In this document: piece after piece, positions 9,433-19,155 of the stretch
How positions within the stretch are numbered: position 1 is the stretch's first letter
How the letters are laid out: each line of letters opens with the position of its first letter
Assembly: GCA_937138395.1 (NCBI GenBank)
Contig: CAKZPB010000136.1
Span: 1 to 64,000, forward strand
Direction of reading: 5' to 3'
Origin: an uncultured Pseudomonadota bacterium
GTDB lineage: Bacteria > Pseudomonadota > Gammaproteobacteria > Xanthomonadales > Wenzhouxiangellaceae
DNA length: 64,000 nt
The notes under the pieces: generated by a model
Seen by the model: the letters and a program-made list of their open reading frames with translations, nothing else
Databases searched by the model: none
What the model was told of the DNA's origin: nothing
Program-made: the position numbers and the translations under genes

Positions 9433-12069
9433 TTGAAACTGAGAACCGTCACCTGGCTGATCGTCACGGCGTCTGCCGTTGCGCTGCTGGGCGGGCTGTT
9501 CATCGGCTATACCTCATGGGCCGACATTCAGCGGGGTACAGTGCGCGCTGACGAAGTCGGGCAACTGCACAACGAGTACCAGCGAATTCGGCTGGCCCTG
9601 GAAGATGCGGTGCTGGTTGAGCGAACGCCGGATGCGATTACTCCGGTCCTTGCCAAACTGCGGTCATTGGTTGATCCTTCAAGATCCGGTTTCCATTTCA
9701 ATACCGATATTGAAGACCTGATGCAGTCATTGATCTCGGCGGTCGAGGGTATTCAGCAGGACCTGCAAAACAATCCTGCGGCAACCATGCAAACCTCACT
9801 CGAACTGCTCGTTGACGAACGTGTCATTCGTCGCTTGGACGCAGAACTGCAGTCCAATCTTCTCGCCAGTGAGCAGGCAGCGATGCAAACCTTCCAGGAC
9901 AACTTTCGACAGGATTTGAGCAGGCTGGTCCTCGCGGTGATCGCGCTTGGGCTGCTGATGCTGATCAACGCGGTGGTGATATTCAAACGAACCCGCGGTC
10001 CGTTGGACACCCTGATGAGCGGTATCCATCAGATTGGCAAAACAGACAGCCCGAGCCCGGAGCTCATCGAGCTGAGCACGCGCGATGAATTCGGCCTATT
10101 GGCGCAGGCGATCAATTCGATGAATGGTCGATTGTTCGAACAACGTAACGAACTGCTCGAATCTCAAACCCGCTTTGATGAGCTGGCAGAAACCATTGAC
10201 GACCTGTTCTGGATTTTTGATGTTGAAAACAATCAGGCCCTGTACCTGAGCCCGGCCTTTGAACAACTGTATGGATTCAATCCCGACCCGGCCGATCTCA
10301 ATCCAGCGTACTGGGAGGCGCATATACCGGAAAAAGATATTCCAGCCTATCGGGATTACATCCAGGGCTGGAGCAAGGGCAATAGCGAGGGCAAGTATCG
10401 ATTTACGCGACCGGATGGTGAAACCATCTGGGTGCAGGATAAAGCCTATGGTGTACATGACGCCGACGGCACATTGGTCCGAATGGTGGGTATTGCACGA
10501 AACATCACTGCCCAGGTCGAAGCCATCGAGGCGCTTGAACAACGCGATCGCCAGCAGGCCATTGTGTATGAGCTGGCTCATGAAATCAGCAATTCGCGAG
10601 AGGATCTGGTCGCTATTTGCGAACGCCTTGTTCATCGTTTACCCGAATTGCTGGATAAACATAGCGATGGTGCCGCTCGAATCACACTAATGAATGACCG
10701 GTTCCAGACTGACAACTGGGAACACGTTGAACAATCCATCGAATTCCCGATTGTGATTCAGGGTGCCGAAGAAGGTGTCGTTGAACTGGGGCTTCAGGAA
10801 ATGGATACAGAGCACGACACTGCGTTCTTTTCAAGCGAAGTCGAATCACTTGAGCTCGTTGCGACTCAATTGACCACCCTGCTGCACAACCGCCGAATCG
10901 AGTCCAGGCTATGGCAGGACGAAAAACTCAAAGCAGTAGGCGAACTGACCGGTGGCGTTGCGCATGATTTCAACAATCTCCTGACCGTGATACTGGGTAA
11001 TGCTGAAATGATTCGGGATGACATGGGAGAGCAGGACCCGAATCTTGATCTGATCGAGATGATCCTCCAAGCCTCTTCACATGCAGCCGATTTGACGGCC
11101 CGCTTGCTGGCCTTTGCGCGTCGCCAGCCGCTCAATCCCGAGACCGTCGAACTGAACGCATTGATCGAGGAAATGGCGCCAATCATACGGCGAACGCTGG
11201 GTGAAACCATCGACGTCAACATCAAACTCGAACCCAATCTCTGGGCCAGCCGGATCGATCGAACGCAGCTGAGCGCCGCCTTATTGAATCTGTGCATCAA
11301 CGGTCGCGATGCCATGACCGATGGCGGGTCCTTGTTTATCGAAACAGTCAATCAGACGGTTTCCGAAGAGGAAGCCGATGAGTTCCTGGATCTCGCATCC
11401 GGCGACTACGCAGTAATTTCCGTAACCGACGATGGCGAGGGTATCCCTGACGATGTTCTGCAGCATGTGTTCGAGCCCTTCTACACCACCAAACCGAAAG
11501 CGGCTGGAACGGGACTGGGGCTGTCGATGGTCTACGGGTTTACCAAGCAGTCCGGCGGCAATGTCACGATTTATTCCGAGCCGGAAAAGGGCACAACCCT
11601 GCGGCTGTATCTTCCGCGGACCGAGCAAAGCGGAGACGTGCAAACGGCTGGCGACCCCGGCGAATTCATTGCCGAAGGCATGAGATGCCTGCTGGTCGAG
11701 GATGATGCGCTGGTCCGCTCTTACACCGAACGACTGCTCAAACGGATGGGCTTCGAAGTAATCAGCGCGAAAGATGCCGACCAGGCACTTGAAATTTATT
11801 CTCGCGAATCGGAGTTCGATCTGTTGTTGACCGACGTGGTCATGCCCGGTTCCATGGACGGTATTGCACTCGGCGATTGCGTGCGCCAACAAAATAAACG
11901 TATACTGATACTGTATATGTCAGGCTACACGCGTGACCGGTTCTCCAAGAAAAAAGAGCTGGAACCGGATGCCATCTTGTTGAACAAGCCGTTTCGGCGT
12001 GGCGAGCTTGTAAGTGCCTTGCAGCAAGTCTGGAGCAACCAAAGACCCACCTTATCTGCAGACCGATAG
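9433..12069 (+). CDS. PAS-containing hybrid sensor histidine kinase with C-terminal receiver domain
   Basis: TTG start; two TM segments; PAS (FDELAETIDDLFWIFDVENNQALYLSPAFEQLYGF); H-box GGVAHDFNNLLTVILGN; ATPase DDGEGIPDDVLQHVFEPFYTTKPKAAGTGLGLSMVYGF; REC LLVEDDALVRSYTERLL...LLLTDVVMPG. Confidence 0.95.
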   Translation: MKLRTVTWLIVTASAVALLGGLFIGYTSWADIQRGTVRADEVGQLHNEYQRIRLALEDAVLVERTPDAITPVLAKLRSLVDPSRSGFHFNTDIEDLMQSLISAVEGIQQDLQNNPAATMQTSLELLVDERVIRRLDAELQSNLLASEQAAMQTFQDNFRQDLSRLVLAVIALGLLMLINAVVIFKRTRGPLDTLMSGIHQIGKTDSPSPELIELSTRDEFGLLAQAINSMNGRLFEQRNELLESQTRFDELAETIDDLFWIFDVENNQALYLSPAFEQLYGFNPDPADLNPAYWEAHIPEKDIPAYRDYIQGWSKGNSEGKYRFTRPDGETIWVQDKAYGVHDADGTLVRMVGIARNITAQVEAIEALEQRDRQQAIVYELAHEISNSREDLVAICERLVHRLPELLDKHSDGAARITLMNDRFQTDNWEHVEQSIEFPIVIQGAEEGVVELGLQEMDTEHDTAFFSSEVESLELVATQLTTLLHNRRIESRLWQDEKLKAVGELTGGVAHDFNNLLTVILGNAEMIRDDMGEQDPNLDLIEMILQASSHAADLTARLLAFARRQPLNPETVELNALIEEMAPIIRRTLGETIDVNIKLEPNLWASRIDRTQLSAALLNLCINGRDAMTDGGSLFIETVNQTVSEEEADEFLDLASGDYAVISVTDDGEGIPDDVLQHVFEPFYTTKPKAAGTGLGLSMVYGFTKQSGGNVTIYSEPEKGTTLRLYLPRTEQSGDVQTAGDPGEFIAEGMRCLLVEDDALVRSYTERLLKRMGFEVISAKDADQALEIYSRESEFDLLLTDVVMPGSMDGIALGDCVRQQNKRILILYMSGYTRDRFSKKKELEPDAILLNKPFRRGELVSALQQVWSNQRPTLSADR

Positions 12070-12094
12070 CAGCAATCAATTCTGGAGGGGCGGA

Positions 12095-13312
12095 ATGAGT
12101 GATGAACTGAATGCCCTGATTATCGACGACGAAGAGCTGGTGGGCTTGACCATTCGCGGGATGTTGCGACGTGCCGACATCAAGGCCGAATGGACGCCCG
12201 ACCCGGATTACTTCCTCGAATTGCTCAACGAACACAATCCATCGATCGTGTTCGTTGACTTGAGCATGCCGGGCACCGACGGCGTTTCGCTGCTGATCAA
12301 GATCAGTGAAGTGGCACCTGATATCCCGATTGCACTGATCAGCGGCAAGGGACGTCGCATTCTCGAAGCTGCGCGGCAGTCAGCGACCGAACACGGACTG
12401 TGGGTCAAGGCTGTTCTGGAAAAACCATTTCATGCCGAACAGGTCGTTGCAGCCGTGATCAATTGCACTGAACACGGCTGCTGTAATGAAAATGCCGTTA
12501 AACAGCGCCGCGCGCACGATCAGGGACCGAGCTGGCTGCTGTCGATGGAGCAGGTCCACAATGCAATCGAAACCGAACTGATTGTCCCATTCTTTCAACC
12601 CAAGATCGACTGTGAAACCAACCAGTTGGTCGGCATTGAAGTGCTGGCCCGGTGGCCGGCAGAAGATGGACGATTCATTTTCCCGAATGAATTCATCCGC
12701 GTCGTCGAGGAAGCCGGTCTGATCACCGAAATGACGCTGTCGCTGGCGCGCCAGACGTTTGATTGGATGACAACCACCGGCTTTGAACACCTGATCGTCT
12801 CGTTGAACCTGTCTGCACACTCACTGGATGATGAAGATTTTCCCAGGCAGCTGCAGTACCTGGTCGAGGAATATGAGCTCGATACTGAACAAATCATGCT
12901 TGAGCTGACCGAAACCAGTGCGCAGAACCTGTCCGTCAGCACCCTGGATTCATTGACCAGACTGAGCCTGCGGGGTTTCCAGCTATCGATGGACGATTTC
13001 GGCACCGGGTACTCGTCAGTAGCGGCCTTGACCCGCATGCCATTCAACGAGTTGAAAGTGGATCAGGAGTTCGTTGCCAAAATGATTGAATCCGAACGGG
13101 CTCGCGCCGTGGTGGATATGGTGGTGGCGCTGGGGAAGCGGCTGCAAATGAAAGTGACCGCTGAAGGCGTGGAAGATCAGGAAACGCTGGAGGCGCTGCA
13201 TCAAATTGGCTGTGACCTTGTGCAGGGGTACCATCTCGGCCGTCCGATCAGTGGAAACGATTTTGTCGAACAGTGGGGTAACGCAGAAAAAAACGTCAAT
13301 ACAACAGCCTGA
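12095..13312 (+). CDS. response regulator with C-terminal EAL (c-di-GMP phosphodiesterase) domain
   Basis: MSDELNALIIDDEELVGLTIRGML (REC) followed by EVLARWP, ELTET, DDFGTGYSSVAALTRMPFNELKVDQEF, TAEGVEDQ (EAL motifs). RBS GGAGGGG before ATG 12095. Confidence 0.93.
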   Translation: MSDELNALIIDDEELVGLTIRGMLRRADIKAEWTPDPDYFLELLNEHNPSIVFVDLSMPGTDGVSLLIKISEVAPDIPIALISGKGRRILEAARQSATEHGLWVKAVLEKPFHAEQVVAAVINCTEHGCCNENAVKQRRAHDQGPSWLLSMEQVHNAIETELIVPFFQPKIDCETNQLVGIEVLARWPAEDGRFIFPNEFIRVVEEAGLITEMTLSLARQTFDWMTTTGFEHLIVSLNLSAHSLDDEDFPRQLQYLVEEYELDTEQIMLELTETSAQNLSVSTLDSLTRLSLRGFQLSMDDFGTGYSSVAALTRMPFNELKVDQEFVAKMIESERARAVVDMVVALGKRLQMKVTAEGVEDQETLEALHQIGCDLVQGYHLGRPISGNDFVEQWGNAEKNVNTTA

Positions 13313-13516
13313 AGACCTTGGTTGACGCTGCATTTTTTTTGCTGCTCGGATCGCCACCCACATCGTGTGGCCGCGCAACACCGACTAAAAACAGATTTTT
13401 ATCAAGCATTTGAACTACCTGCGAAATTTTTCTAACCAGTTAGTTCATAAAACTGAAATAAATACCTAATTTATTGATATTTAATCATTTTTATCAAGAT
13501 TTTTGCCCCTGAACGC

Positions 13517-13545
13517 TTGACAATACACTTCGTTGGGCGTACAAC
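13517..13545 (+). promoter_or_regulatory. predicted sigma70 promoter
   Basis: TTGACA (13517-13522), 17-bp spacer, TACAAC (13540-13545); strongly A/T-rich sequence upstream. Confidence 0.65.
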
Positions 13546-13551
13546 TATAAC

Positions 13552-13729
13552 TAACGCGGAAGCCTCACAAGGGTGAAGCGGCGCTAGAAAGCTCGAACCA
13601 ATGAGATCTGGCGGCAAGTTTGAACACTGTCTCAGTTTTCGGATTTGCTGATTTATCAGGTGACCAGCGCTAGTGCTTCAATCTCAAATTATCCGCGGAC
13701 AAGGCCCGGCTCCAGAAGCCCGGGCTTTT
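13552..13729 (+). ncRNA. candidate structured small RNA, family unknown
   Basis: Promoter immediately upstream, no convincing ORF; CGCGGA (13555-13560) pairs with TCCGCG (13692-13697); GGCGCT (13580-13585) with AGCGCT (13666-13671); local hairpins; ends in GC-rich hairpin plus TTTT. Confidence 0.6.
13703..13729 (+). terminator. intrinsic terminator of candidate sRNA
   Basis: GCCCGG-loop-CCGGGC followed by TTTT. Confidence 0.75.
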
Positions 13730-13766
13730 GTTATTGGGGATTTCAAACACAGCCAGCATTGAGCGT

Positions 13767-14255
13767 TCACTCGGCCGGAGTCGGGCGAACGGTTACTTCG
13801 ACAAACAACTCGGCATTCTCCGGCGTAGCCGTTTCAATATCCTGACCGACAACCGACACCGTCCCTGTTTGCCCCGGCGGCAGGCCCAGCATGGTGTCAG
13901 CCAGGAACTGCCATGTACCGTCAATTTCTTCTTCTATGGCCAGGTCCAGCCAGATAGCACCATCCATGGCCTTTTCTGAAGCATGTGCAGGCTGAATATT
14001 CACGCTCATGGCCCAGGCAGTCTGACCGCTGCGGTTTTCAATGCGTGCATCGCTGCCGGCCTGAACCTGAAGCGAGGGCTCGCCTTGCAGTTCACCATCC
14101 ATCCATACGCGCGTTTCGACCAGATATTCCTGAAGGCCGTCATCAGCCAATAATTGAGCTGAACAGCTCAACATCACAACGAGCAAGAAAGGCCACAAGA
14201 GAGGCCAAGAAAAAAACCCGGAACAGGATACTGTTTGACGTCGGTTCAGCTTCAT
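13767..14255 (-). CDS. hypothetical exported protein
   Basis: MKLNRRQTVSCSGFFSWPLLWPFLLVVMLSCSAQLLADDG signal peptide; no family recognised. Confidence 0.6.
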   Translation of the reverse strand: MKLNRRQTVSCSGFFSWPLLWPFLLVVMLSCSAQLLADDGLQEYLVETRVWMDGELQGEPSLQVQAGSDARIENRSGQTAWAMSVNIQPAHASEKAMDGAIWLDLAIEEEIDGTWQFLADTMLGLPPGQTGTVSVVGQDIETATPENAELFVEVTVRPTPAE

Positions 14256-14339
14256 ATCATTCTCAACATATCGAGCCTGTCTGGATGGTAGGCCTGGTCG
14301 GCGATCAGAGCCCGCCATCCAGCTGGATTGAACGTATCA

Positions 14340-15305
14340 CTATGAGCTGCGGAAACGTTCAGGGATGACCTCGACATCAGGCTGGTCAGCACCTTCCTTC
14401 TCGACTGGCATCAGATCCTGCTTGGACACACCCAGCGCAATGGCCGCAGTGCTGGCGATAAAGATTGACGAGTAGGTACCAACAACAACGCCCATGATCA
14501 GCGTGTAGGCGAACGAGTGAATGATCTCACCACCGAAATAAAACAGCGCGATCAGAACAAGCATGGTGGTGACCGAGGTCATCAACGTTCTTGACAGCAT
14601 TTGATTGACCGACAGGTTGGCCAGTTCAACCGGCGTGCCTTTGCGCTTGACGCGAAAGTTTTCGCGCAGGCGGTCATAAACAACAATCGTGTCATTCAAT
14701 GAGTAACCGATCACGGCGAGGATAGCAGCCACGACGGTCAGGTCGAATTCCATCTGAAACAGCGATATCAACCCAACGACAATCAATACGTCATGCACCA
14801 ATGCCGCGACTGCGCCGACGGCAAAACGCCACTGAAAACGGAACGACACGTACAGCAGAATGCCAAACAAGACATACAACAGTGCCAAACCGCCTTGTTC
14901 GGCCAACTCCTCGCCAATCTGCGGGCCGACGAACTCGACCCGACGCATGTCCATGCCCTGGTCGACAGTGGCCATGGCCGCCAGCACGTCCGTGCTGATA
15001 TCCGCGCCCTCTTCAGCGGCCGCATCGGCTGGAATGCGCGCGACGATATCTCGCGCGGTGCCGAAGGTCTGTACGGTGAAGCCAACGTAGCCGGCATCGG
15101 TCAGCGCACTGCGCACGTTGCCCAGATCCGGAGCCGTCGGGTAGGAAACTTCGATCAGCGTACCGCCGGTAAAGTCCAGTCCGAAATTGAGGCCGCGCGT
15201 TGTCAGCGAGAACACGCTCAGCACAATCAAGATGGCCGACAATATCAAGGCGATTTTACGCCGGGCCATGAAATCGATCGTGGTGTTGGTTTTGATGATG
15301 TCCAT
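14340..15305 (-). CDS. secF: protein translocase subunit SecF
   Basis: TTRGLNFGLDFTGGTLIEV...IGYSLNDTIVVYDRLREN. Confidence 0.97.
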   Translation of the reverse strand: MDIIKTNTTIDFMARRKIALILSAILIVLSVFSLTTRGLNFGLDFTGGTLIEVSYPTAPDLGNVRSALTDAGYVGFTVQTFGTARDIVARIPADAAAEEGADISTDVLAAMATVDQGMDMRRVEFVGPQIGEELAEQGGLALLYVLFGILLYVSFRFQWRFAVGAVAALVHDVLIVVGLISLFQMEFDLTVVAAILAVIGYSLNDTIVVYDRLRENFRVKRKGTPVELANLSVNQMLSRTLMTSVTTMLVLIALFYFGGEIIHSFAYTLIMGVVVGTYSSIFIASTAAIALGVSKQDLMPVEKEGADQPDVEVIPERFRSS

Positions 15306-15335
15306 AAATAATTCCGTTTACGGCTCAGATCGCCA

Positions 15336-17195
15336 TCAGATGGCCAGCTTCTGAACGCGCTTGCGGCCTCCGTAAATCAGATTGATCAATGCCCGCGTGC
15401 CAAGGATGGCGGTAAACATCGACGTGACAATACCAAGCGAGAGCGTGACGGCAAAGCCCTTGACCGGCCCGGTACCAAACATGAACAGCACCATGGCTGC
15501 AATCAGCGTCGTCACGTTGGCATCGGCAATGGTCGAAAACGCCTTGCCGTAGCCTGACTTGATCGCAGCCTGCGGTGTATTGCCGAGCCTCAGCTCTTCG
15601 CGGATGCGTTCGAAAATCAATACGTTGGCATCGACGGCCATACCAACCGTCAAGACAATTCCGGCTATGCCCGGCAGGGTCAGCGTCGCGCCAAGCATCG
15701 ACAGCAGCGCGACGACCAGAATCAGGTTGACGGTCAGCGCCACGTTGGCGACCAGGCCAAACACCTTGTAGTACACCGCCATCAATACCAGCACCAGAAC
15801 AAAGCCGATGATGACCGAGCGGAAACCCTGGTCGATATTGTCCTGACCCAGGCTGGGGCCAACGGTGCGTTCTTCGATGATTTCAACCGGCGCGGCCAGT
15901 GCACCTGCGCGCAGTAGCAGCGCGAGCTGGCTGGCTTCACGGGATGAATCCAGGCCCGTGGTCTGGAAGGTGCGACCGAATGGCTCGCGCACCACGGCCA
16001 CCGAGATCACCTCTTCAACCCGGCGCGATTCGCGCACCTCTTCACCATCCACCATTCGGGTTTCCGGACGCTGTTCAATAAATACCACCGCCATCCGGTT
16101 GCCGACGTTTTCATTGGTAAAGTCCAGCATCGAGCGGGCGCCCTGGGGGTCCAGATTCACAACCACGCTGGGCGAACCATCGTTCTGATCGAAGCTGGCC
16201 GTCGCGTTGGTCAACTGATCGCCCGATGCAATCAATTGGCGCGAAAGCAGGATCGGATTACCATCACGATCCGAATACAGTTTGGAGGTTGGCGGTATCC
16301 GGCCCGTGCGTTGGGCCTCGAAGGGATCGTTCTGTTCGTCCACGGCACGGTATTCCAGCGTTGCGGTCTTGCCGAGAATATTCTTGGCCTCGGCCGTATC
16401 CTGCACGCCGGGCAACTGCACCACGATGCGATCAGCGCCCTGCTGTTGAATGATTGGCTCGGCAACACCCAGTTCGTTGACGCGGCTGCGCAGGGTTGTG
16501 ATGTTCTGTTGCAGTGCCGTCTGCTGAAGTTCCAACAACACTTCCGGCAGGACCGTACCGATCACATTGAAAGTTTCATTGGCTTCGGTCGTTTCCAGCT
16601 CCAACTCTGGCAGTTCGCGCGTGAAAATGGTCAGTGCCTGTTCACGATCTTCTGCCGTTCGAAGTTCTGCAAGCAGCGTTTCGCCATCGGTGCGGACCGA
16701 GCGGTAGCGGATACGCTCATCTCGCAGGATATTGCGCATATCATCGACGAAGCGTTCGAGCTGGCCCCGACGTGCTGCGTCCATATCCACTTCCATCAGA
16801 AAGTGGACCCCGCCCTGCAGATCAAGCCCAAGCACCATTGGCTCGGCGCCCAACATCGACAACCAGTTCGGCGTGGCCGGCGCCAGATTCAGCGCAACGA
16901 CGTAGCCGTCGCCCAGCGTTTCACGAATCAGGTCGGCCGCACGCAGCTGCTGATCGGAATTCTCGAAGCGAACCAGCATGCGCTCCGGCAGCTTGTCGAC
17001 GCCCTGATGGGCCATGTCGGCCTGATCCAGCGCATCGCTGACCACATCCTCCAACGCAGGATCCAGCTCAAAACCACGCGCCGACGAAATCTGTACGGCT
17101 GGATTTTCACCAAACAGATTGGGCATCGCATAGATAGCACCCATCGCCAGCACAATGACCAGCAACACATATTTCCAGGCGGGATAACGATTCAT
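15336..17195 (-). CDS. secD: protein translocase subunit SecD
   Basis: MNRYPAWKYVLLVIVLAMGAIYAMPNLFGE...LGLDLQGGVHFLMEVD...VGMAVDANVLIFERIREEL. Confidence 0.98.
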   Translation of the reverse strand: MNRYPAWKYVLLVIVLAMGAIYAMPNLFGENPAVQISSARGFELDPALEDVVSDALDQADMAHQGVDKLPERMLVRFENSDQQLRAADLIRETLGDGYVVALNLAPATPNWLSMLGAEPMVLGLDLQGGVHFLMEVDMDAARRGQLERFVDDMRNILRDERIRYRSVRTDGETLLAELRTAEDREQALTIFTRELPELELETTEANETFNVIGTVLPEVLLELQQTALQQNITTLRSRVNELGVAEPIIQQQGADRIVVQLPGVQDTAEAKNILGKTATLEYRAVDEQNDPFEAQRTGRIPPTSKLYSDRDGNPILLSRQLIASGDQLTNATASFDQNDGSPSVVVNLDPQGARSMLDFTNENVGNRMAVVFIEQRPETRMVDGEEVRESRRVEEVISVAVVREPFGRTFQTTGLDSSREASQLALLLRAGALAAPVEIIEERTVGPSLGQDNIDQGFRSVIIGFVLVLVLMAVYYKVFGLVANVALTVNLILVVALLSMLGATLTLPGIAGIVLTVGMAVDANVLIFERIREELRLGNTPQAAIKSGYGKAFSTIADANVTTLIAAMVLFMFGTGPVKGFAVTLSLGIVTSMFTAILGTRALINLIYGGRKRVQKLAI

Positions 17196-17245
17196 GTTGA
17201 CAACCTATTTCTACAAGCCGGACTGCCGGCAATTGTGGTGAAAGC

Positions 17246-17596
17246 TTAGCCGGCCGAGTCTAGCGTGCCTTTCGGCACAACCTGGGAAACGGATTGCTTT
17301 TGAAGCTGAACCGTCACCTGATCGGCCAATTGCACGCTGATGAAACTGTCGCCGACCTGAGTCACCTTGCCCAGCAAACCGCCGGCGGTTACCACTTCAT
17401 CGCCGACACCGATTTCCGCAATCAGTTCTCGATGCTGCTTGTTGCGTTTCATCTGCGGCCGGATAATCAGCAGCCAGAAAATCAGAATGATGATCAGCAA
17501 AGGAATGATCGAGCTCAGCAGACTGGGCTGCGGCTGTGCAGCCGCCTGGGCCATGGCCGATGGAATAATCCAATTCATCAGGGATTCGAGCATCAT
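17246..17596 (-). CDS. yajC: preprotein translocase subunit YajC
   Basis: MMLESLMNWIIPSAMAQ...LLIIILIFWLLIIRPQMKRNKQHRELIAEIGVGDEVVTAGGLLGKVTQVGD. Start estimated. Confidence 0.93.
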   Translation of the reverse strand: MMLESLMNWIIPSAMAQAAAQPQPSLLSSIIPLLIIILIFWLLIIRPQMKRNKQHRELIAEIGVGDEVVTAGGLLGKVTQVGDSFISVQLADQVTVQLQKQSVSQVVPKGTLDSAG

Positions 17597-17834
17597 ACAT
17601 CTCCGTAACATCGTGCAATCGACTGGAATGCAGCCGATGATCAATAATCTTTCCAGGTAATTTTTTCCAGGACACTTGCTTGCAGCAGGTTCCGTTCAGC
17701 CGCTCATTATCCCATATCACGCGCCATGCATGTCCTGGTCTACACCATGTGATGGGGGTTGACTGACCCGTTTCAAAGGGCGCCTGAAATCCACCCTGCT
17801 CAGGAGCAAGCTCAAAACGTGCTGAAAAATCAGC

Positions 17835-18479
17835 TTAGGCGGCGCCTGCTGCAAGCTGCAAATAGCGCTGGTGTAGTGTCTGCACAGCCTCGCGCAATGC
17901 CTCTCGCGTGCCGGTGTTGGATAGAACGTCATCGGCCCGTTCCAGCCGCTGTTGTCGGGGGATCTGGGCATTCAGTGCAGCGCCCGCCTGATCCTCACTT
18001 ACCTGATCCCGCTCCATCAGACGCTCGCGCTGAACCCGTTCCGGCACATCAATGACCAATACCCGATCCGCTTCTGTGAACAGCCCGCTCTCGACCAACA
18101 ACGGCACGACCAGCAACGCGTAAGGTGCCTCCACCTCGCTGAGCTGCCGCATGGCCGACTGTGCAATCAGCGGATGCAAAATACCCTCAAGCCTGAGTCG
18201 AGCCGGAGGGTCAGCAAAGATGATGCTGCGAAGCGTGCGACGATCCAGTGAGCCATCCGGATTCAGAACGTCCGGACCAAACGCATCGACCACCTGCCTG
18301 AGCCCCTCCGATTCGGGCGCTACGACCTGACGCGCAATGACGTCCGTATCAATGATCGGCACGCCAAGTGCGGCAAACGCATCAGATGCTGCAGTTTTGC
18401 CGCTTGCAATTCCGCCGGTAAGGGCTATGACAAACGGTCGCGATTGACGGTTGGTTGGTTTTGATGGTGTTTTATTCAC
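17835..18479 (-). CDS. coaE: dephospho-CoA kinase
   Basis: FVIALTGGIASGKTAASDAFAALGVPIIDTDVIARQVV; GTG start estimated at 18479. Confidence 0.94.
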   Translation of the reverse strand: MNKTPSKPTNRQSRPFVIALTGGIASGKTAASDAFAALGVPIIDTDVIARQVVAPESEGLRQVVDAFGPDVLNPDGSLDRRTLRSIIFADPPARLRLEGILHPLIAQSAMRQLSEVEAPYALLVVPLLVESGLFTEADRVLVIDVPERVQRERLMERDQVSEDQAGAALNAQIPRQQRLERADDVLSNTGTREALREAVQTLHQRYLQLAAGAA

Positions 18480-18621
18480 ACCTCGATCATAGCGATTCTG
18501 AAAAACCCAAATCAAAACCATTTCGCAGCCGTGCGGCGAAACGCTGCTGACTTTGAGGCCACACACTCCTGGTCAAACCTTCCAAGCAACCCAACAAGTA
18601 CCGGCACCAATACAGACGTGA

Positions 18622-19155
18622 TCAATCCAGTGGTCTTGCGGCCACTTCCAAGCGGATCGCATCCCCCGGATGATTACGCATGCGCGTTTCGAACAACTCG
18701 CCGTTGAACTCGTACTGAACCCAATAGCCCTGGGCCTGACGACGCGTTTCATAGGTGGTCTGAAGTTCGCAGCGCTCGTGATAGACCGGGCGAGGTCGTG
18801 GATGGCCGTGTTGGCTCGCATTGTGGCCAACCGATGCGCCCAGTGCAGCTCCGGCGACGGTCAGCGCGCGTTTGCCGTTTCCGCCGCCAAATTGATTGCC
18901 AATGACGCCACCAATGATGGCACCGGCGATGGTGCTGGTTGCTGAATCTGGCCGCTGACCATGCCTGTGATAGCCCGGTTCCTGCCAGCACACTTCACGC
19001 TCGACGGGCACTTGTTGATCAACCAGAATCGGACGTACATCGACGACTGGGGCGTATTCGAAAAACACAGGGTGCTGCTGCGCCTGTGCCGCAGCGGCTG
19101 TCATTCCAAGCGTCAGCAAGGATGCTTTCAGCAATCGGGTGAATCCAGTCATGTC
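18622..19155 (-). CDS. glycine-zipper 2TM domain-containing exported protein
   Basis: IAGAIIGGVIGNQFGGGNGKRALTVAGAALGASVGH glycine zipper after a signal peptide. Confidence 0.78.
   Translation of the reverse strand, partial: DMTGFTRLLKASLLTLGMTAAAAQAQQHPVFFEYAPVVDVRPILVDQQVPVEREVCWQEPGYHRHGQRPDSATSTIAGAIIGGVIGNQFGGGNGKRALTVAGAALGASVGHNASQHGHPRPRPVYHERCELQTTYETRRQAQGYWVQYEFNGELFETRMRNHPGDAIRLEVAARPLD

Noticed and set aside
16236-17249. 337-aa plus-strand ORF antisense to secD
   Set aside because: Frame mirrors strongly coding secD; sequence is low in recognisable motifs (His/Gln/Arg-rich), typical of shadow ORFs.
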